NCBI GenBank assembly: GCA_022575985.1
Contig: JAKSXM010000014.1
Location: 21,700,001-21,764,000, forward strand
Origin: Anagrus nilaparvatae
Lineage: Eukaryota > Arthropoda > Insecta > Hymenoptera > Mymaridae
Direction: 5' to 3'
DNA: 64,000 nt
Shown: positions 11,835 through 23,215 of the stretch, one piece after another
Numbering within the stretch: position 1 is the first letter of the stretch
Layout: each line of letters opens with the position of its first letter
Notes under the pieces: generated by a model
Database searches by the model: none
What the model saw: the letters and a program-made list of their open reading frames with translations, nothing else
Told to the model about the DNA's origin: nothing
Made by a program: the position numbers and the translations under genes

Positions 11835-12410
11835 TAATTGAAAAAACTTTTTTTGATTTTATTTATTTAATTAATTGAATTTCAAAAAAATGTATAAATA
11901 TATTTTTTTTAATTTTATTAAATAATAGAAATATGGTATGTTTAAGTTACTGCCTCCAAAAAATCGGCTCACACGATTTCACGAATTCAGATGATCCAAA
12001 ACAAAAAAATGAAAATTCATATTAAAATACACACTTGCAAAATGGCACTGAACCATTTTCAAAGAATAATAATGAAAACTGAAGAAAAAAGCTGATAGTG
12101 AAAAAAATAATTTAAAAAAATATTCAGTTTTAAAATTGGTTCCCTTGAAAAGATCTTTAAAAATAATCCGATTTACTTGCGACTGGTATAGTGCATTTTT
12201 ACAAGTGTTTATTGATGTGAATATTTGTTTTTTAGTTTTAGATAATTTGAATTTGCGAAATCGTGTTATCTGATTTTTTAGAGTCGATAACTTAAACACC
12301 ATATTTCTGTTAGCTAATTGAATAAAAAAATATATATGTAATTATATACATTTTTTTGTACTTCAATCATGTATAAAAAATCAAAAAAAATTTTTTCACT
12401 TATAAAGTAA
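11835..12410. mobile_element. Long inverted-repeat (foldback) element
   Basis: Imperfect palindrome whose arms can be followed for more than 200 bases. Left-arm words such as AGAAATATGG...GTTTAAGTTA, AACACGATTTC and CACTTGCAAAATGCACT all reappear in reverse complement in order on the right up to about 12410. The 107-residue open frame on the minus strand (11979-12302) lies across the palindrome, has repeat-like composition, and is not a gene. The exact ends are not certain because the arms fade into A/T runs. Confidence 0.7.
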
Positions 12411-13939
12411 AAATGAAGCAAAAAATGAATGGGTAACCAAAGGTATATTAAAATCTAGTAAAGTAAAACAAAAAACTATATAATATTTTGAAAGATGATC
12501 CAACAAATGGGCAAAAGAAAAGAAGATTTGTAAAATATAAATATATATTTAAAATAATGATAAAAAAGTGGAAGAAATTAATTCACAGAGACAAGTACAA
12601 AACATAAATAATACAAAAAAATTATGGAAATTGATCGCTGAAAACGTTTACAATAAAAATACAAAAAAGAAAAATGACAAAAGAGACCTAATTATAGAAA
12701 ATCAACAAATTTTGATAAATAAAGAGGACATAGCAAATACTTTTAACAACTACTATACAAACATAGCAAAAAAACTGAATGATAAAATAAAATCCACAAT
12801 AATAATTTCACTAGACGTAAAAAAGCAAAAGGTAATGATATTATCAGTGTTGCAACCCTAAAAACCTTAAGTAACTACGTAACGAAACCAATTGCCCATT
12901 TTTTTTAATTTAATTATTGAAACGGAGGTATTTCCCGACAGCCTTTAAATTGCAGGATATAGTGTAAATACTATAGTGTCCTTGGGTTATAGCTCTTTTA
13001 TCAAACCTGTCAAAAATATTTGAAAAACTAGTAAACGTAAGGATAGCTAGTTATCTAGAAAAATACGACATTTTAGCAAAAAGACAATACGGATTTAGAG
13101 AAGGCTGCAACACAACTATAGCCATTGATTACTTAGCTGAAAATATATACGAAACTCTAAACACCTTCACTCTTATGGTGGTAATATTCCTTGATCTAAA
13201 AAAAGCATTCGATATGGTTGAACATAACATACTATATAGTAAGTTAAAAAATATTGGTATACGTGGAAAGACAACAAATATAATTAAAAGTTATTTGGAA
13301 AATCGGAAGCAAGTAGTGAAAATAGATGATTGTTACATTAGTGAAAGTAATGTCGAGATAGGAGTACCACAGGGGTCAGTCCTAGTTCCAATACTATTCC
13401 TTATATATATAAATGAATTGTTGTATCTATTTAAAAATGATATTATATCGTTTGCAGATGATACGACAGTGATGTGTAGAGGAAAGAATCGGATAGTGGT
13501 TGAACAGGACGCAAATCACAAAATGGGGAAAATGTATGATTGGCTAAATAAGAAAAACTAATACTAAATATAGAAAAGACAGAATCCACTACTTTTTTCA
13601 TATATTAATCTACCCAACCCAAAAAGTTTAAGGTTGAAATTGAAATGAGCACGAATAAAAGGGTTGTTGAAAGCAAGTTCCAGGGCATCATAATAGATCC
13701 GAATTTAAGATGGGAAACTCAAATAAAAAAAACAGTAAAAATTGTAGGTTTTTATATCTATATTATAAGGAAACTGTGTAGGGTACTAAATTACAAACAA
13801 ATGTTACAAATATACTATGCACCAGAGCTGGGATACTGTGACACGCTGTTATCCGTATATACGGCATACGGTAAACGGGTACTAGATGTAATCAGCCGTA
13901 TATACGGCAAACTGCATACGGTAGCCGTATAAATTAGCC

Positions 13940-14425
13940 AATTAATACGGCAAATTTCAAACGGATCCCGTATATACTTCAGCTGTATGGAAATTCATAC
14001 GGGAAAAGTCAATACGGGAGCCGTACAGAATATGCCGTATTAATGGACTATTTTATACGGGTCCCGTATTGACTTTTGCCGTATGAAAATCCATACGGCA
14101 AAATCCAATACGGGAACCGTACAAAATATGCCGTATTAATGGACTATTTTATACGGCTCCCTTATTGGATTTTGCCGTATAGATTTTCATACGACAAAAG
14201 TCAATACGGGAACCGTATAAAATATGCCGTATTAATGGACCAATTTATACGGCTCCCGTATTGACTTTTGCCGTATGAAAATCCATACGGCAAAATACAA
14301 TACGGGAACCGTATAAAATATGCCGTAATAATGGATCATTTTATACGGCCCCCGTATTGATTTTTGCCGTATGAAAATTCATACGGCAAAATCCAATACG
14401 GGAGCCGTATAAAATAGTCCATTAA
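13940..14425. repeat. 96-bp tandem repeat of imperfectly palindromic units
   Basis: GCCGTATTAATGGAC (one copy GCCGTAATAATGGAT) begins at 14034, 14130, 14226 and 14322, an exact 96-bp period across four units, with degraded units at both edges. Within each unit, ATACGGCAAAA and its complement TTTTGCCGTAT face each other, as do ATACGGGAGCCGTAT-type words. Single strands could therefore fold into strong hairpins. The array is internal to the hAT-type element. Confidence 0.92.
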
Positions 14426-14574
14426 TACGGCATATTACCTACGACTCCCGTATTTATTTATGCCGTATGAAAAATCGTACGACAAAAATCAGTACAAAAT
14501 CACCCGAAAATCACTTATTTGTACGGCATAAGAATATACGGCCCCATATTTTTCTAATACGGGCCCGTATGCAT

Positions 14575-14925
14575 ATAGGACCTGGGTGATTTCATAATGC
14601 CCACGGACCCATATGCGTATAGAAGAGGGTATTTTCATAATGCCCACGGGTCCATATGCGTATAGAAGAGGGTATTTTCATAATGCCCATGGGTCCGTAT
14701 GCGTATGAGACTTGGGTGTTTTCATAATGCCCACGGGCCCGTCAGCATTATGAAAATACCTAGGTCTCATACGTATACTGACCCGTGGGCATTATGAAAA
14801 TACCCTATCCTATTTGCATACGGGTCCGTGGGCATTATGAAAATACCCAGGTCCCATATGCATACGGGCCCGTATGCGTATGAGACTTGGGTTTTTCATA
14901 ATGCTGACGGGTCCGTGGGCAGTAT
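14575..14925. repeat. 43-bp tandem repeat followed by inverted copies
   Basis: CATAATGCCC starts at 14593, 14636, 14679 and 14723 (period 43, 43, 44). After 14750 the same unit appears in reverse complement (GGGCATTATGAAAATACC) three times, ending near 14840, and then once more forward near 14895. The direct-then-inverted order makes a second large foldback inside the same element. It is unrelated in sequence to the 96-bp array except for shared CGTATGCGTAT words. Confidence 0.88.
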
Positions 14926-15511
14926 GCATTCAAACTTTAACATACTACCGACTGATCCGTACACTTATAAAAACAAAGTATGGACAGACTGCGCACGGAT
15001 CATTACACTGCTTGGCCGTATATACGGCTGTTAGTTTTCCGTGCCCAAAATGCCGTGCACGCCCAGCTCTGCTATGCACTAATTCAATCCACTGTGATGT
15101 ATGGCATGGTGGCATTGCATATGATATCAATATAGACCTTCTAAATTCAGTACTACAAAAAATACAAAAAATCATATATAAAAAGTACAAACATTTACCA
15201 GAATTCAAAGAAAAGTGTAAAAAATTGGTATCAGTAAAAAAATTATATTATATAAAAAATTTATATTACAGTCATTAAAAGTAAATTACAGTATTTGATA
15301 GAGAAGTACAAGCTAAAACAAAATAGTAGAACCAAAAAAATAACCCCTATTGGTTAAAAAAAGAAAATGGGATAAAAAAGAAGCTTTTATACTATCAATA
15401 TTCAATAGGCTGCCTATTGATATAAAAGAAAAAATAAAAGTAAATGACCAAGGTATTTCAAGGGAATGTGCACAGTATTTGGCTATCAAACAAGTTGTTA
15501 TACCAAATCTA

Positions 15512-15598
15512 TACTGTAGGGTTTCTGCACTCGAATTTTTAGCAATTTGGTTGAATATTGCTTGAAATTAAAAATTCGAGCACAGCAGCTGTACCGTA
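15512..15598. mobile_element. Very short TIR element (about 87 bp)
   Basis: TACTGTAGGG...CTGCACTCGAATTTTTA faces TAAAAATTCGAGCACAGCAGCTGTACCGTA. Between the arms is TTGGTTGAATATTGCTTGAA, which resembles the interior of the 27381-29714 family. TA is present at both ends. A still smaller relative (TACTGTAGGGCTGCTG...AGCAGCTGTACA) lies at about 15795-15835. These mark the junction between the two LINE remnants. Confidence 0.6.
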
Positions 15599-15849
15599 TA
15601 AAGGAAGAAAAAAGCAATAAAATGGCTTATTAGTGAGCAATATAGAACTATGGGAGTACAAATTCTTAGTTATTCCTTGAGTTATTCAATGTGCTTAAAA
15701 AAGCAGCAACATGGATCTTAATTCCTGGAAAAATCCCAGTAGAGGCATCAGGGAAAGGGCGGGGTTTTTGTATGGATAAGAAACAGAAATATTATACTGT
15801 AGGGCTGCTGAACATTTAAGTGGAGCAGCTGTACAATATATTATATAAG

Positions 15850-17010
15850 CTGTTACCCAATTTTGATTGTGCCCTTACAGAATCTCAATTCAGACTTTAA
15901 CGAGCTAGAAGACGTTGTAACGGAGGCTGGAAATAATCTGATTGTGGCAGAAGATTTCAACATTAATGTAGTTGACTTGGGTACACCCCACACAGATTTG
16001 AGTGGAAAAGTTGATAGTAGAAGAATTGTAAAAGCTCTGCTCCGATCCATTCGACAAGACTGGGCTCTGATGACGATACTAAAGTAAACAGTATCCTGGA
16101 CTGTACAGAAGAGGAATTGCTAACTACTCCCTTAAAAATAGGAAACCCCCTAGCACTGATGAGATACTAGCTGGGATTATCAAAATAGCAGCAAGTGAAT
16201 GCCCAAGCATTGATGCCTCATTTGTATAATACATGTATTCGAGCTAGGATTTTCAACAGGCTAAGGAAAACAGCTGTATTGGTCTTTAAAAGCAACGAAA
16301 AAGGCATCTCACAGCAGAAATATGCTTCGAAAAGATGCTACCTGGGTTCTTGAGTACTGTATAATAAGCTCGAGATCTATTTACGTAGCCGGTGGCAGTG
16401 TGGGGTTTTAGATGAGGCAGAAGTAGCGAAGAATGCAAATATCAGAGCACAATCGGGTAATTATTATCCTCTAGAACTTTCTTTTCTTTTTACTTTAGGT
16501 GTAAAAAACGCATTTAACTTAGCAAAATGGATAGACTCCTTGTAAACTCTTACAGGCTTTGCGATTCCAGAGTACTTAAAGTGGTTGACACGAATTTATT
16601 TCAGAGACAGAATGCTTCTCTTTGAGACTCTTCAAGGTAAGAAGTGAAAGATTGCGATAGCTGGAGCTCCGTAAGAATAATTCTGGCGGAAATGAATCGT
16701 ATGATGGAAAACTGCGAAAACCACGACTATGAGACTTCATGATTGACTATGCATATGACATCGAGTTTTTTATAGTCTCTAAGAACTCGCAACAAGTACA
16801 GGGTAGACTAGTTACTTGCACGTGGCAAAAATAAGTGTAGATGGAGAGTTAAGGACTCAGTTTGGCTGAATCAAAGGTAAAAGTCGTGGTTTTTACACAA
16901 AAAGGCTTATAAACGAGAGTCCAAGTAAGTATCAGCGACTTTATCACCATTAATTAAACTATTTGAGGAATTGAATCATTAGCAGGATATACAAGAAGCC
17001 ATAAAGTAGG
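15850..17010 (+). pseudogene. R1-clade non-LTR retrotransposon remnant
   Basis: Heavily decayed ORF2. 15863-16050 encodes the end of the apurinic-type endonuclease: LIVAEDFNINVVDLGTP matches the family's GDFN motif with Gly replaced by Glu, followed by a TDLSGK...SRR segment. Near 16150 KPPSTDEILAGIIKIAA matches the KaPGlDGI entry to the RT domain. Near 16500 GVKNAFNLAKW is motif A in the R1 form (GVKNAFNSA), with the catalytic position no longer Asp. IPEYLKWLTRIYFRDR follows, and near 16745 DYAYDIEF stands in place of YADDI. Stops and frameshifts occur throughout. It is clearly a different LINE lineage from its neighbour at 12425-15510. Confidence 0.82.
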
Positions 17011-19190
17011 TTTAAAAAATAGTTTGAAATAATAAGTATAATTTTTAAAATCTATTTCCCATACTTAAAAAGAAGTTAAATAGAATATGAATCATAGAGA
17101 ATTTTTTTAAATACTTCAATTTCTGCTAAAAAAAAGTATTTAAATTCTTTTTAACGTTTGATCTTTATTCTATTAGGCAAAGTTCAACATATGATTAAAA
17201 TCTTATGAGTCATTCACATTTACATTTTCATCACCTTAAATATAGAAATTTGCTATGAAAGAATAAATTTAAAAAGACAAGTTCATTCTTATAAGTAATT
17301 TATGTATAACAAAAAAAAAATTTTATTTTGCTGATTAATTTAAACGATAATTTTGTATCTTATTTAATTCACATTTAATTTTATGATAATCATCAATATA
17401 TTTTATATAATTTAGATAAATTTCTTCTTGTGTGTTTTTTGAATAAATATATTCCAATTAAAATTTCATTAATTTTTTTATTGAATTTTTTTTTTGGTAA
17501 TTTATACATGTAAGGTTTCACATCAACTAATTTACATAATATTTTAAAAATCTGCAATTACCGTGTAAAAGTAAAAGCTATAAGCCAAAAAAATAAGGCT
17601 TCCAAAATTTTAGTTTTATAGATCATTTCTATATTCAGCCGCTAATTACTTTAGATGTTCTTTGGCTATAAATTTCAAATTTTATGTGACTATAAAAATC
17701 TAAGAATTTTTGGAAATCTTCCAGGCTACTATTCCTGTATTTTTCTTTATAACATTTTAGAATAATTTCCGATCTCTGGCCTAGTTAAAAAGATTACTTA
17801 AGTGAAAAAGTAACGGTCTGCAGGCCTAAGTCCTTTCAATCAGCTCCTTCTAACTGCAGGTCTTTTCTTATCTGAACTTTTGAAATTCTGTGACGCACTC
17901 CATACATACATAGTTATTTATTTTTTACGAGAAGGTTCATGTGAATGACCGAAATGTTTTTATTATTGTTTAGTAAAATATTCAAAAATAAAAACTGGAT
18001 TTTTAAAAAACGAGACTGTATTCATAAACAGTATATATGTCAATTACTATGACAAGATTATCATCGATATAAATAAGTCTTGTATATCAACAGTTTTTGT
18101 CTCTATTTCATTTATTGAATGATCGATTGATTATAAATATTTGATCCCGTCTTTAAATAATTCTGCTAAATATTTATGTTATTTTTTCCAAAATTATAAA
18201 CTTTATGCTCAAAAAAATTGTATTTATTTTTTTAAAATTATTTATTAATTAAAGTAAGTACCTGTATAAAATAAAAAAAAAGATTAAATTTCATTTCATT
18301 TTCGGAATTAGAAGGCGTCAGCGAGTCGTATATAAACGAGGGTACCAAAAAAAAAAATTCTCTCTAGAGTAAATGTCTATAGATTTTCACTGAGTCATTG
18401 GATCGCGTGCCCTAAAAAGCTCATCTAATATAATATATGTTATATCTCATGGGAGTTTTTTTTCTACACCTTTTTTTTATAATATAAAAAATTTTTATTG
18501 CTGATTCAGGTAATTTTTTTATATTTATATAATACATGTCCATAAAAATAAAATTTCAATATATTTTTTATACATACGCAATGACTTGATAATATTTTTT
18601 TTTTTGAACTTGAGAAATTTCATATATATTTTAAGTTTATCATAGTTTTCTGAATCTGAATATATTTTTGAAATATTGTCAAAAAAAAAAAAAATTGGAT
18701 ACAATAGTACTTTCTTCATTCTAAACCTATTAATATAATTAATGGGAATTTAAATAAGTATGTTATAAAATATGATATTGCAAATGATGATACACCACAA
18801 AAATATAATTAAAAAAAAAAGTTTTTGTTGTTGTTGTATTATAAATGTTTATACTATTTATAATAAATATCAATCTATTTAATAATCAACAGTTTTTAAT
18901 CGCTGTTTGAAAAATGAACTAAACATTACAATTTAAATTTATTATTTATGTCATCATTTAATTATATTCAATTGAATTAAATAATAATCATTATGAAATT
19001 TTATTCAATTTATCATATTTTTTAAGGGTGTTATAAAAATCATCAGGTGTAAATAAAAAATTTGTCATTTAAATAGATATAAATGTGATTTATTTTTTTG
19101 TTGCATTTTTTATTTAAAAAAATGTTTAAATTTAAACATTTAATATCTCCTGGGTAAATATGGTATAAAAAAAATTTCTTATTAGCTACT
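17010..19190. other. Intergenic, no gene seen; one promoter-like block
   Basis: AT-rich with no coding frame. At 18308-18345 a GC-mixed segment AAGGCGTCAGCGAGTCGTATA is followed by a TATATAAA box and ACGAGGG, and GGATCGCGTGCCC lies at 18401-18413. It looks like a core promoter by composition, but there is no downstream open frame on either strand. The 64-residue minus-strand frame at 18525-18719 is A/T noise. Confidence 0.4.
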
Positions 19191-19661
19191 AGAAAGTATG
19201 GGTTTCTTAAAGACTAAGGCGTGTTTTTTCCCCACTGACGAAAAAAAATGGTAAGCGACCTTTGGCCATAAAATAAAAATGCCCCAAATCGCAATTTAGC
19301 AACCTCAGTTTCACCTTCGATGATATTTTACGTACGGTTTGGGCCTTTCTTTATTTTCTGGCTATAGGTCTTAATATTAATATATTTGAATATAGTAAGA
19401 GTCAACGGACTGCCACGCGGTGAAATGTAGTTTAAGCCCATAAAAATTGACCCCTGATTTTTTTCAAGGCAAATTTTTTTACACTCATCCCGGTGAATTC
19501 TTGCGGTCCGGAAAAAAATGTCTGTAAGTCAGTGGTGCCCACTTTACATAAAATAAAAAATAAATACACGTGCTCATTTTAATTTATCATTAATTTTTAG
19601 TTGGCCCGATTATCTTACAGATGTCCGCAAGGGTTTACCGAATGATTGTAGAATGTGCCTA
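19191..19661. repeat. Dispersed-repeat fragments
   Basis: 19210-19370 contains an inverted pair: TTTGGCCATAAAATAAAAATGCCCCAAATCGCA against TTTACGTACGGTTTGGGCCTTTCTTTATTTTCTGGCTA. It is related to the ACGTGCGATCTGGGCC repeat at 5.8-6.9 kb. The rest to 19661 is unassigned and probably also repeat-derived, because it is richer in GC than bulk intergenic DNA. Confidence 0.5.
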
Positions 19662-19995
19662 TACTCCAGTCAATATATGATTTAGGCTGTCAAGCTTCCG
19701 GCCAAGACCAAATTTGTTCTACTAAAGGTATTATAGGTCACTGATCACTGATTTCGGTATCTTTTCTATGAGGAATATGCGAAATGCCCTTAAATTTGCA
19801 AAAACTATCCCTAAAAAGGGGTAATCTTAATGTAATCCAAATTTGAGTATCCAGCTTTGATCCACATGGATGCTTTAGGTAGCTGTTCAAGAATTTCGAT
19901 GATTTTTTTTAGGTAAAATTAATGTTTCAGCTTATATTAGTAAAAACTACCTAAAAGGGAAATTTTTGCTATTTTCGTACTTTAAGCTAATTTAT

Positions 19996-21329
19996 TTATT
20001 TATTTATTTAGAATTTATTTGGCGCAGGCGTAGCCTATGCGCAACAATTTACAAAGTTTATAATATGGTTTTTGTACATAGTACATACAGATTTTTGAAT
20101 AAGTATAATTAATTACAAAAAAAAAAATAATTTGTTTATAAAAAGTTTTTAAAATATAAATTGAAAATAATATTTAATGTATTTTTATTATATAATTAAC
20201 AAAGATTAATAATAAAGATTTAAACAAGAATATTTTAGTACTAACATAATTATTTATTTAAAACTACGATTTATCTTTACTTATAAGAAAAATAAAAGAA
20301 TTGACTATTTTATATTACATTAGCATGATTAAAGTACAATTAAAGTACAGGTGTTTTTTGTAAGTGAAGAAGATATTTCATAATATGACTTTTAAAAGTA
20401 TCAATACATGTATACGCTTTTAATGTAAATGGCAATCCATTCCACTCTGTAATGGCTGTGATAAAAAAAGAACTTTTATAGAAATCTGTTCTATAAAAAG
20501 ACGGAAGGGAAAAAGTAAGAGGTAGGAAATCAGATAAGGAAGAATCAGGAAGATTTCTTTGTGAACGCCTGATTTCCTCATCTGGTTCATTAAATTGTGA
20601 AGAGAGATATGGTGGCCTTTTAGTTGTTATTAAACTATGAACGAGTATAAGCTTAAAGTATTTTCTACGGGATTTTGCTGTTAGCCAATCCAATTGATTT
20701 CTTAGTGGAGTTATTGAGACTCGGTCAAATCTACCAACTCCAAAAATAAATCGGATCGCTAAATTCAAAATCCTTTCTACTTTATCTACAAGAGTAACGT
20801 CAAGAGTATCATAGACGAGGCAACAGTAATCAAAAAATGGCATGATCAATGATGATACCAATAATTTACGAAGTTGATATGTGAGTAGTCTAGATTTTAA
20901 ACGTAAACGATGTAAAGTATAGTGGACATTTTTGGACAGTTTCATAATGTGTTGGGTCCAATTTAATGTTGGAGTTAGAATTACTCCCAAATTCAAAACA
21001 GAAGTTGAATAAGATATGTTTACACCTGAGACTACTATTTGAGGTATATTCGAATCATATAATGTGTTTAAGTTATTTAATTGAATGGATGTACCAAAAT
21101 TAATGATTTTAATTTTATTAGGATTTAATTTTAGGTGATTTAATGTTGTCCAATCTACAATAGCGTTAACGTCACTCTGCATATTAATTAAAGCAGTATC
21201 ATAAGAGGAGACTTTACTTTGAATATAGATTTGTAAATCGTCAACAAACAGTTCAAAATGGCAAAAAGATATACGTTCTAGAATAGAATTCATATAGATT
21301 AAGAATAGAATTGGCCCAAGAACCGAGCG
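19996..21329 (-). mobile_element. Young 5'-truncated LINE insertion
   Basis: A non-LTR element in minus orientation. The 3' end carries a (TAAA)n tail (plus-strand TTTATTTATTTATTTA at 19991-20010) preceded by a GC-rich 3' UTR end (TTGGCGCAGGCGTAGCCTATGCGCAA on the plus strand at 20019-20044). The 5' end is cut at 21329, at the RT motif B (SVLGPILFLIYMNSI follows directly). A candidate target duplication TAATTTAT lies at 19988-19995 and 21330-21337. 5' truncation, a microsatellite tail and an intact remaining frame are typical of a recent target-primed insertion. Confidence 0.85.
20340..21329 (-). CDS. Reverse transcriptase C-terminal part of LINE ORF2 (5'-truncated)
   Basis: An uninterrupted frame of about 329 residues from the truncation point to the stop at 20340. 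It starts at RT motif B (SVLGPILFLIY), with motif C FVDDLQIY about 20-30 residues later; FVDD replaces the commoner FADD while keeping both catalytic Asp. The thumb region follows (HLKLNPNKIKIINFG, NLGVILTPTLNWTQHI), and the C-terminus has the characteristic YKSSFFITAITEWNGLPFTL. There is no RNase H domain. It has no start codon of its own: the first Met (21293) is internal. It therefore cannot make an active enzyme. Absence of stops over nearly 1 kb indicates recent insertion. Confidence 0.9.
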   Translation of the reverse strand, partial: RSVLGPILFLIYMNSILERISFCHFELFVDDLQIYIQSKVSSYDTALINMQSDVNAIVDWTTLNHLKLNPNKIKIINFGTSIQLNNLNTLYDSNIPQIVVSGVNISYSTSVLNLGVILTPTLNWTQHIMKLSKNVHYTLHRLRLKSRLLTYQLRKLLVSSLIMPFFDYCCLVYDTLDVTLVDKVERILNLAIRFIFGVGRFDRVSITPLRNQLDWLTAKSRRKYFKLILVHSLITTKRPPYLSSQFNEPDEEIRRSQRNLPDSSLSDFLPLTFSLPSFYRTDFYKSSFFITAITEWNGLPFTLKAYTCIDTFKSHIMKYLLHLQKTPVL

Positions 21330-21610
21330 TAATTTATGCGTAAAAGATTCATTTTAACTAAAAAAATCACCGAAATTCTTGATTAGCTAGGTAATTCAAA
21401 GATAAAAGATTATTTTTACCCATGTTGATCAAATCTGGCTACTCAAAATTTGAACAAATAAAAAATACCCGTTTTAGAGGTTTAAGGATGAAGCGCCAAT
21501 TTTTTGTAGGTAGGATTGTGGTAGGATCCTGAAATTCTTAATCAGTGACCCAAACAATCAATATGGACTAAATCTGGGTATTTAAAATTCAAATACATCA
21601 AAAAGACCAA

Positions 21611-23215
21611 ATCAAATTTTATTTAATTTTACTCAAATTATCATTAAATTGTTATCTGAATACTGGTATACGATTAAAATTATAAACGATTCACCTATTT
21701 ATCTTAAAATAATAGTAATGCTGTCAGAATATATTCTCTTATTTGTAGTTTAAAAATAAAGCAAGGAACTCTATTGTTATTAAAATATGCATTTATAAAA
21801 GGTAATAATTACTTAATTATCTATTCGATACACAAAATAATAACCATTAAATTTTCAAATCTTAAATTTACAAGAAAATTAAAATTTTTAAAGCATTCAT
21901 TTATGCATGATAATTTTTAAAAAGGGTTAAAGTTTTTTTTAAGCTATGAATATATTAGAGTACTTAATTTAAATATTGGTGCGTAACAAATTGAAGCAAC
22001 TTCTGAACCCAGATTTTTCTTCTTCCTGTACATTTTTTTGATTATTTATTCAAAATTATGCTTTGTTATGTTTACAATTTTTAACAGTAGTTTAGTTAAG
22101 GCAAATGCATTATTGTTTTTACTAAGAAAAAAAGGAAATAAAGAAAATATATTTAAATGCAATCATTGATGTTTTTGTTATATTTAAATGTGTATAACGA
22201 CTAACTGTAATTCTCATTTATGTACTAATGATTACAGTAGTTATATGGTATTTAAAAAATAAATTTTTTTTTGTATGCATTAATTAATGTAAATTTATTT
22301 GAAATATTTGACCCTTTTTTTAAAGATGTTGTTGTTAATGTGTTTTACAGATGAGTAGCACACTTTTAGAAAAATAAAAGCTAGAACACTGGGGCATATA
22401 TTGAATTACTTATTTTGGTGAAAAAATTATTCAAATTTTTTCGTAATTCAGCTATTAATGATTAATAAAATATTATGCATTTTTTAAAAGTGATACAGAA
22501 CAATTTAAAGTTATTTAGGATACACCCTGAGAAATCTAATAATGTGAAATCGATTCTTGCTGTTTTATGTAAGCTCATGTGACCCCATAGAATGAAATCG
22601 GAGAACTGGAATATATTTTTATCGAGTGAAGTTCTACAGATACCGAGAAATTCCTCAGTTCAAAACTTTTAATTAAACTACAACAATAATATTTATATTT
22701 TTAACTTAAGGTTTCTTCATCTTTATATTATACCGGCCTGATATATATTTTGGTTAAATTGGTTGAGAATATTTACATGGTAAATTTCACTTCTGTTTAT
22801 GCAAATTTGAATTATATAAAAAGTTTTACTTTTGCCCTTTTATTTTTAGTAATATTTTATAAGTAAAATAATTGTTGGATTTTTTGGTTCTTCATAATAT
22901 AGGGTCTAAAATAACCAATCTTTAAATTGCTTAAAAAATTTCAATTTACTATGAAAAAATATTTTATAGATCTCAAAATATTTCGCATAAGCGCCAAGTT
23001 TCCAAAAATTCTCTACTGATCTCATTTTTTTTGAGTCGTTTTTGAGAAATGGCTCATCAAAGTTAACATTAAGAATGAGATTTTTTTTAAAATCATAAAA
23101 TTGGGACTGCGACTTCAAATTATCATAACCGGTTAACAAATAATTAAAAAGTGTCAGATAAAGAATTTTCGGGAAAATTTGTTAAGACCTATAAAATTCA
23201 TTTTTGTAAAAAATT
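21611..23215. other. Intergenic, no gene seen
   Basis: AT-rich sequence. A 77-residue minus-strand frame at 22906-23139 is Lys/Phe/Asn-rich and has no recognisable motif, so I treat it as chance. No repeat-family copy is recognised between 21620 and 23200. Confidence 0.5.

Larger units (their letters stand above)
13823..15071. mobile_element. hAT-type non-autonomous element carrying two satellite arrays
   Basis: Perfect 10-bp terminal inverted repeats, CAGAGCTGGG at 13823-13832 and its reverse complement at 15062-15071, are flanked by an exact 8-bp duplication CTATGCAC at 13815-13822 and 15072-15079. Removing the element and one duplication restores an open RT frame, so the boundaries are certain. 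The 1249-bp interior has no transposase. It is filled with short ATACGG-rich palindromic units (13850-14570) and a second array of ATTATGAAAATACCC/CATAATGCCCACGG units in both orientations (14575-14925). GC is far above that of the surroundings. An 8-bp duplication with CAGAG ends indicates hAT. Confidence 0.93.
12425..15510 (+). pseudogene. Jockey-like non-LTR retrotransposon remnant (RT), split by a hAT-type insertion
   Basis: Degenerate LINE ORF2. 12425-12861 encodes the linker between endonuclease and reverse transcriptase (IANTFNNYYTNIAKKL). 12988-13561 is the RT core in one frame: LLSNLSKIFEKLVNVRIASY, QYGFREG, motif A VIFLDLKKAFD (catalytic Asp), motif B GVPQGSVL, and motif C SFADD with both catalytic Asp. 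A stop at 13559-13561 and frame changes follow. 13645-13822 continues the thumb (IIDPNLRWE, MLQIYYA). The frame is interrupted by the element at 13823-15071 and resumes after it with QSTVMYG, TNSI/NLL-type sequence and INRLP-like FNRLPIDIK near 15400. No 5' endonuclease is visible. It is dead by several frameshifts. The family (jockey/I type rather than R1) is judged from motif wording only. Confidence 0.9.
19662..21610. mobile_element. Family A element, degraded, split by a LINE insertion
   Basis: The left end TACTCCAGTCAATATATG at 19662 matches the family A terminus at 49299. Internal words (AATTTCGATGATTTTTTTTAGGTAAA, AAAACTACCTAAAAGGG) match 49540-49620. From 21350 to about 21610 the complementary arm appears (AATCACCGAAATTCTTGATTAGC...GTGACCCAAACAATCAATATGGAC). 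The right terminus is not recognisable. The element was interrupted by the LINE at 19996-21329. Confidence 0.7.

Noticed and set aside
11979..12302. 107-residue minus-strand frame
   Set aside because: It spans a long inverted repeat, and its residue mix (Phe/Lys/Asn) is that of translated palindrome.
13850..14925. Regularly spaced palindromic repeats resembling a CRISPR array
   Set aside because: The units are contiguous 96-bp and 43-bp tandem repeats without unique spacers, lie inside a transposon with TIRs and target duplications, and the genome is eukaryotic.
22906..23139. 77-residue minus-strand frame
   Set aside because: Lys/Phe/Asn-biased with no signal peptide, motif, or splice sites; it is consistent with chance in AT-rich DNA.
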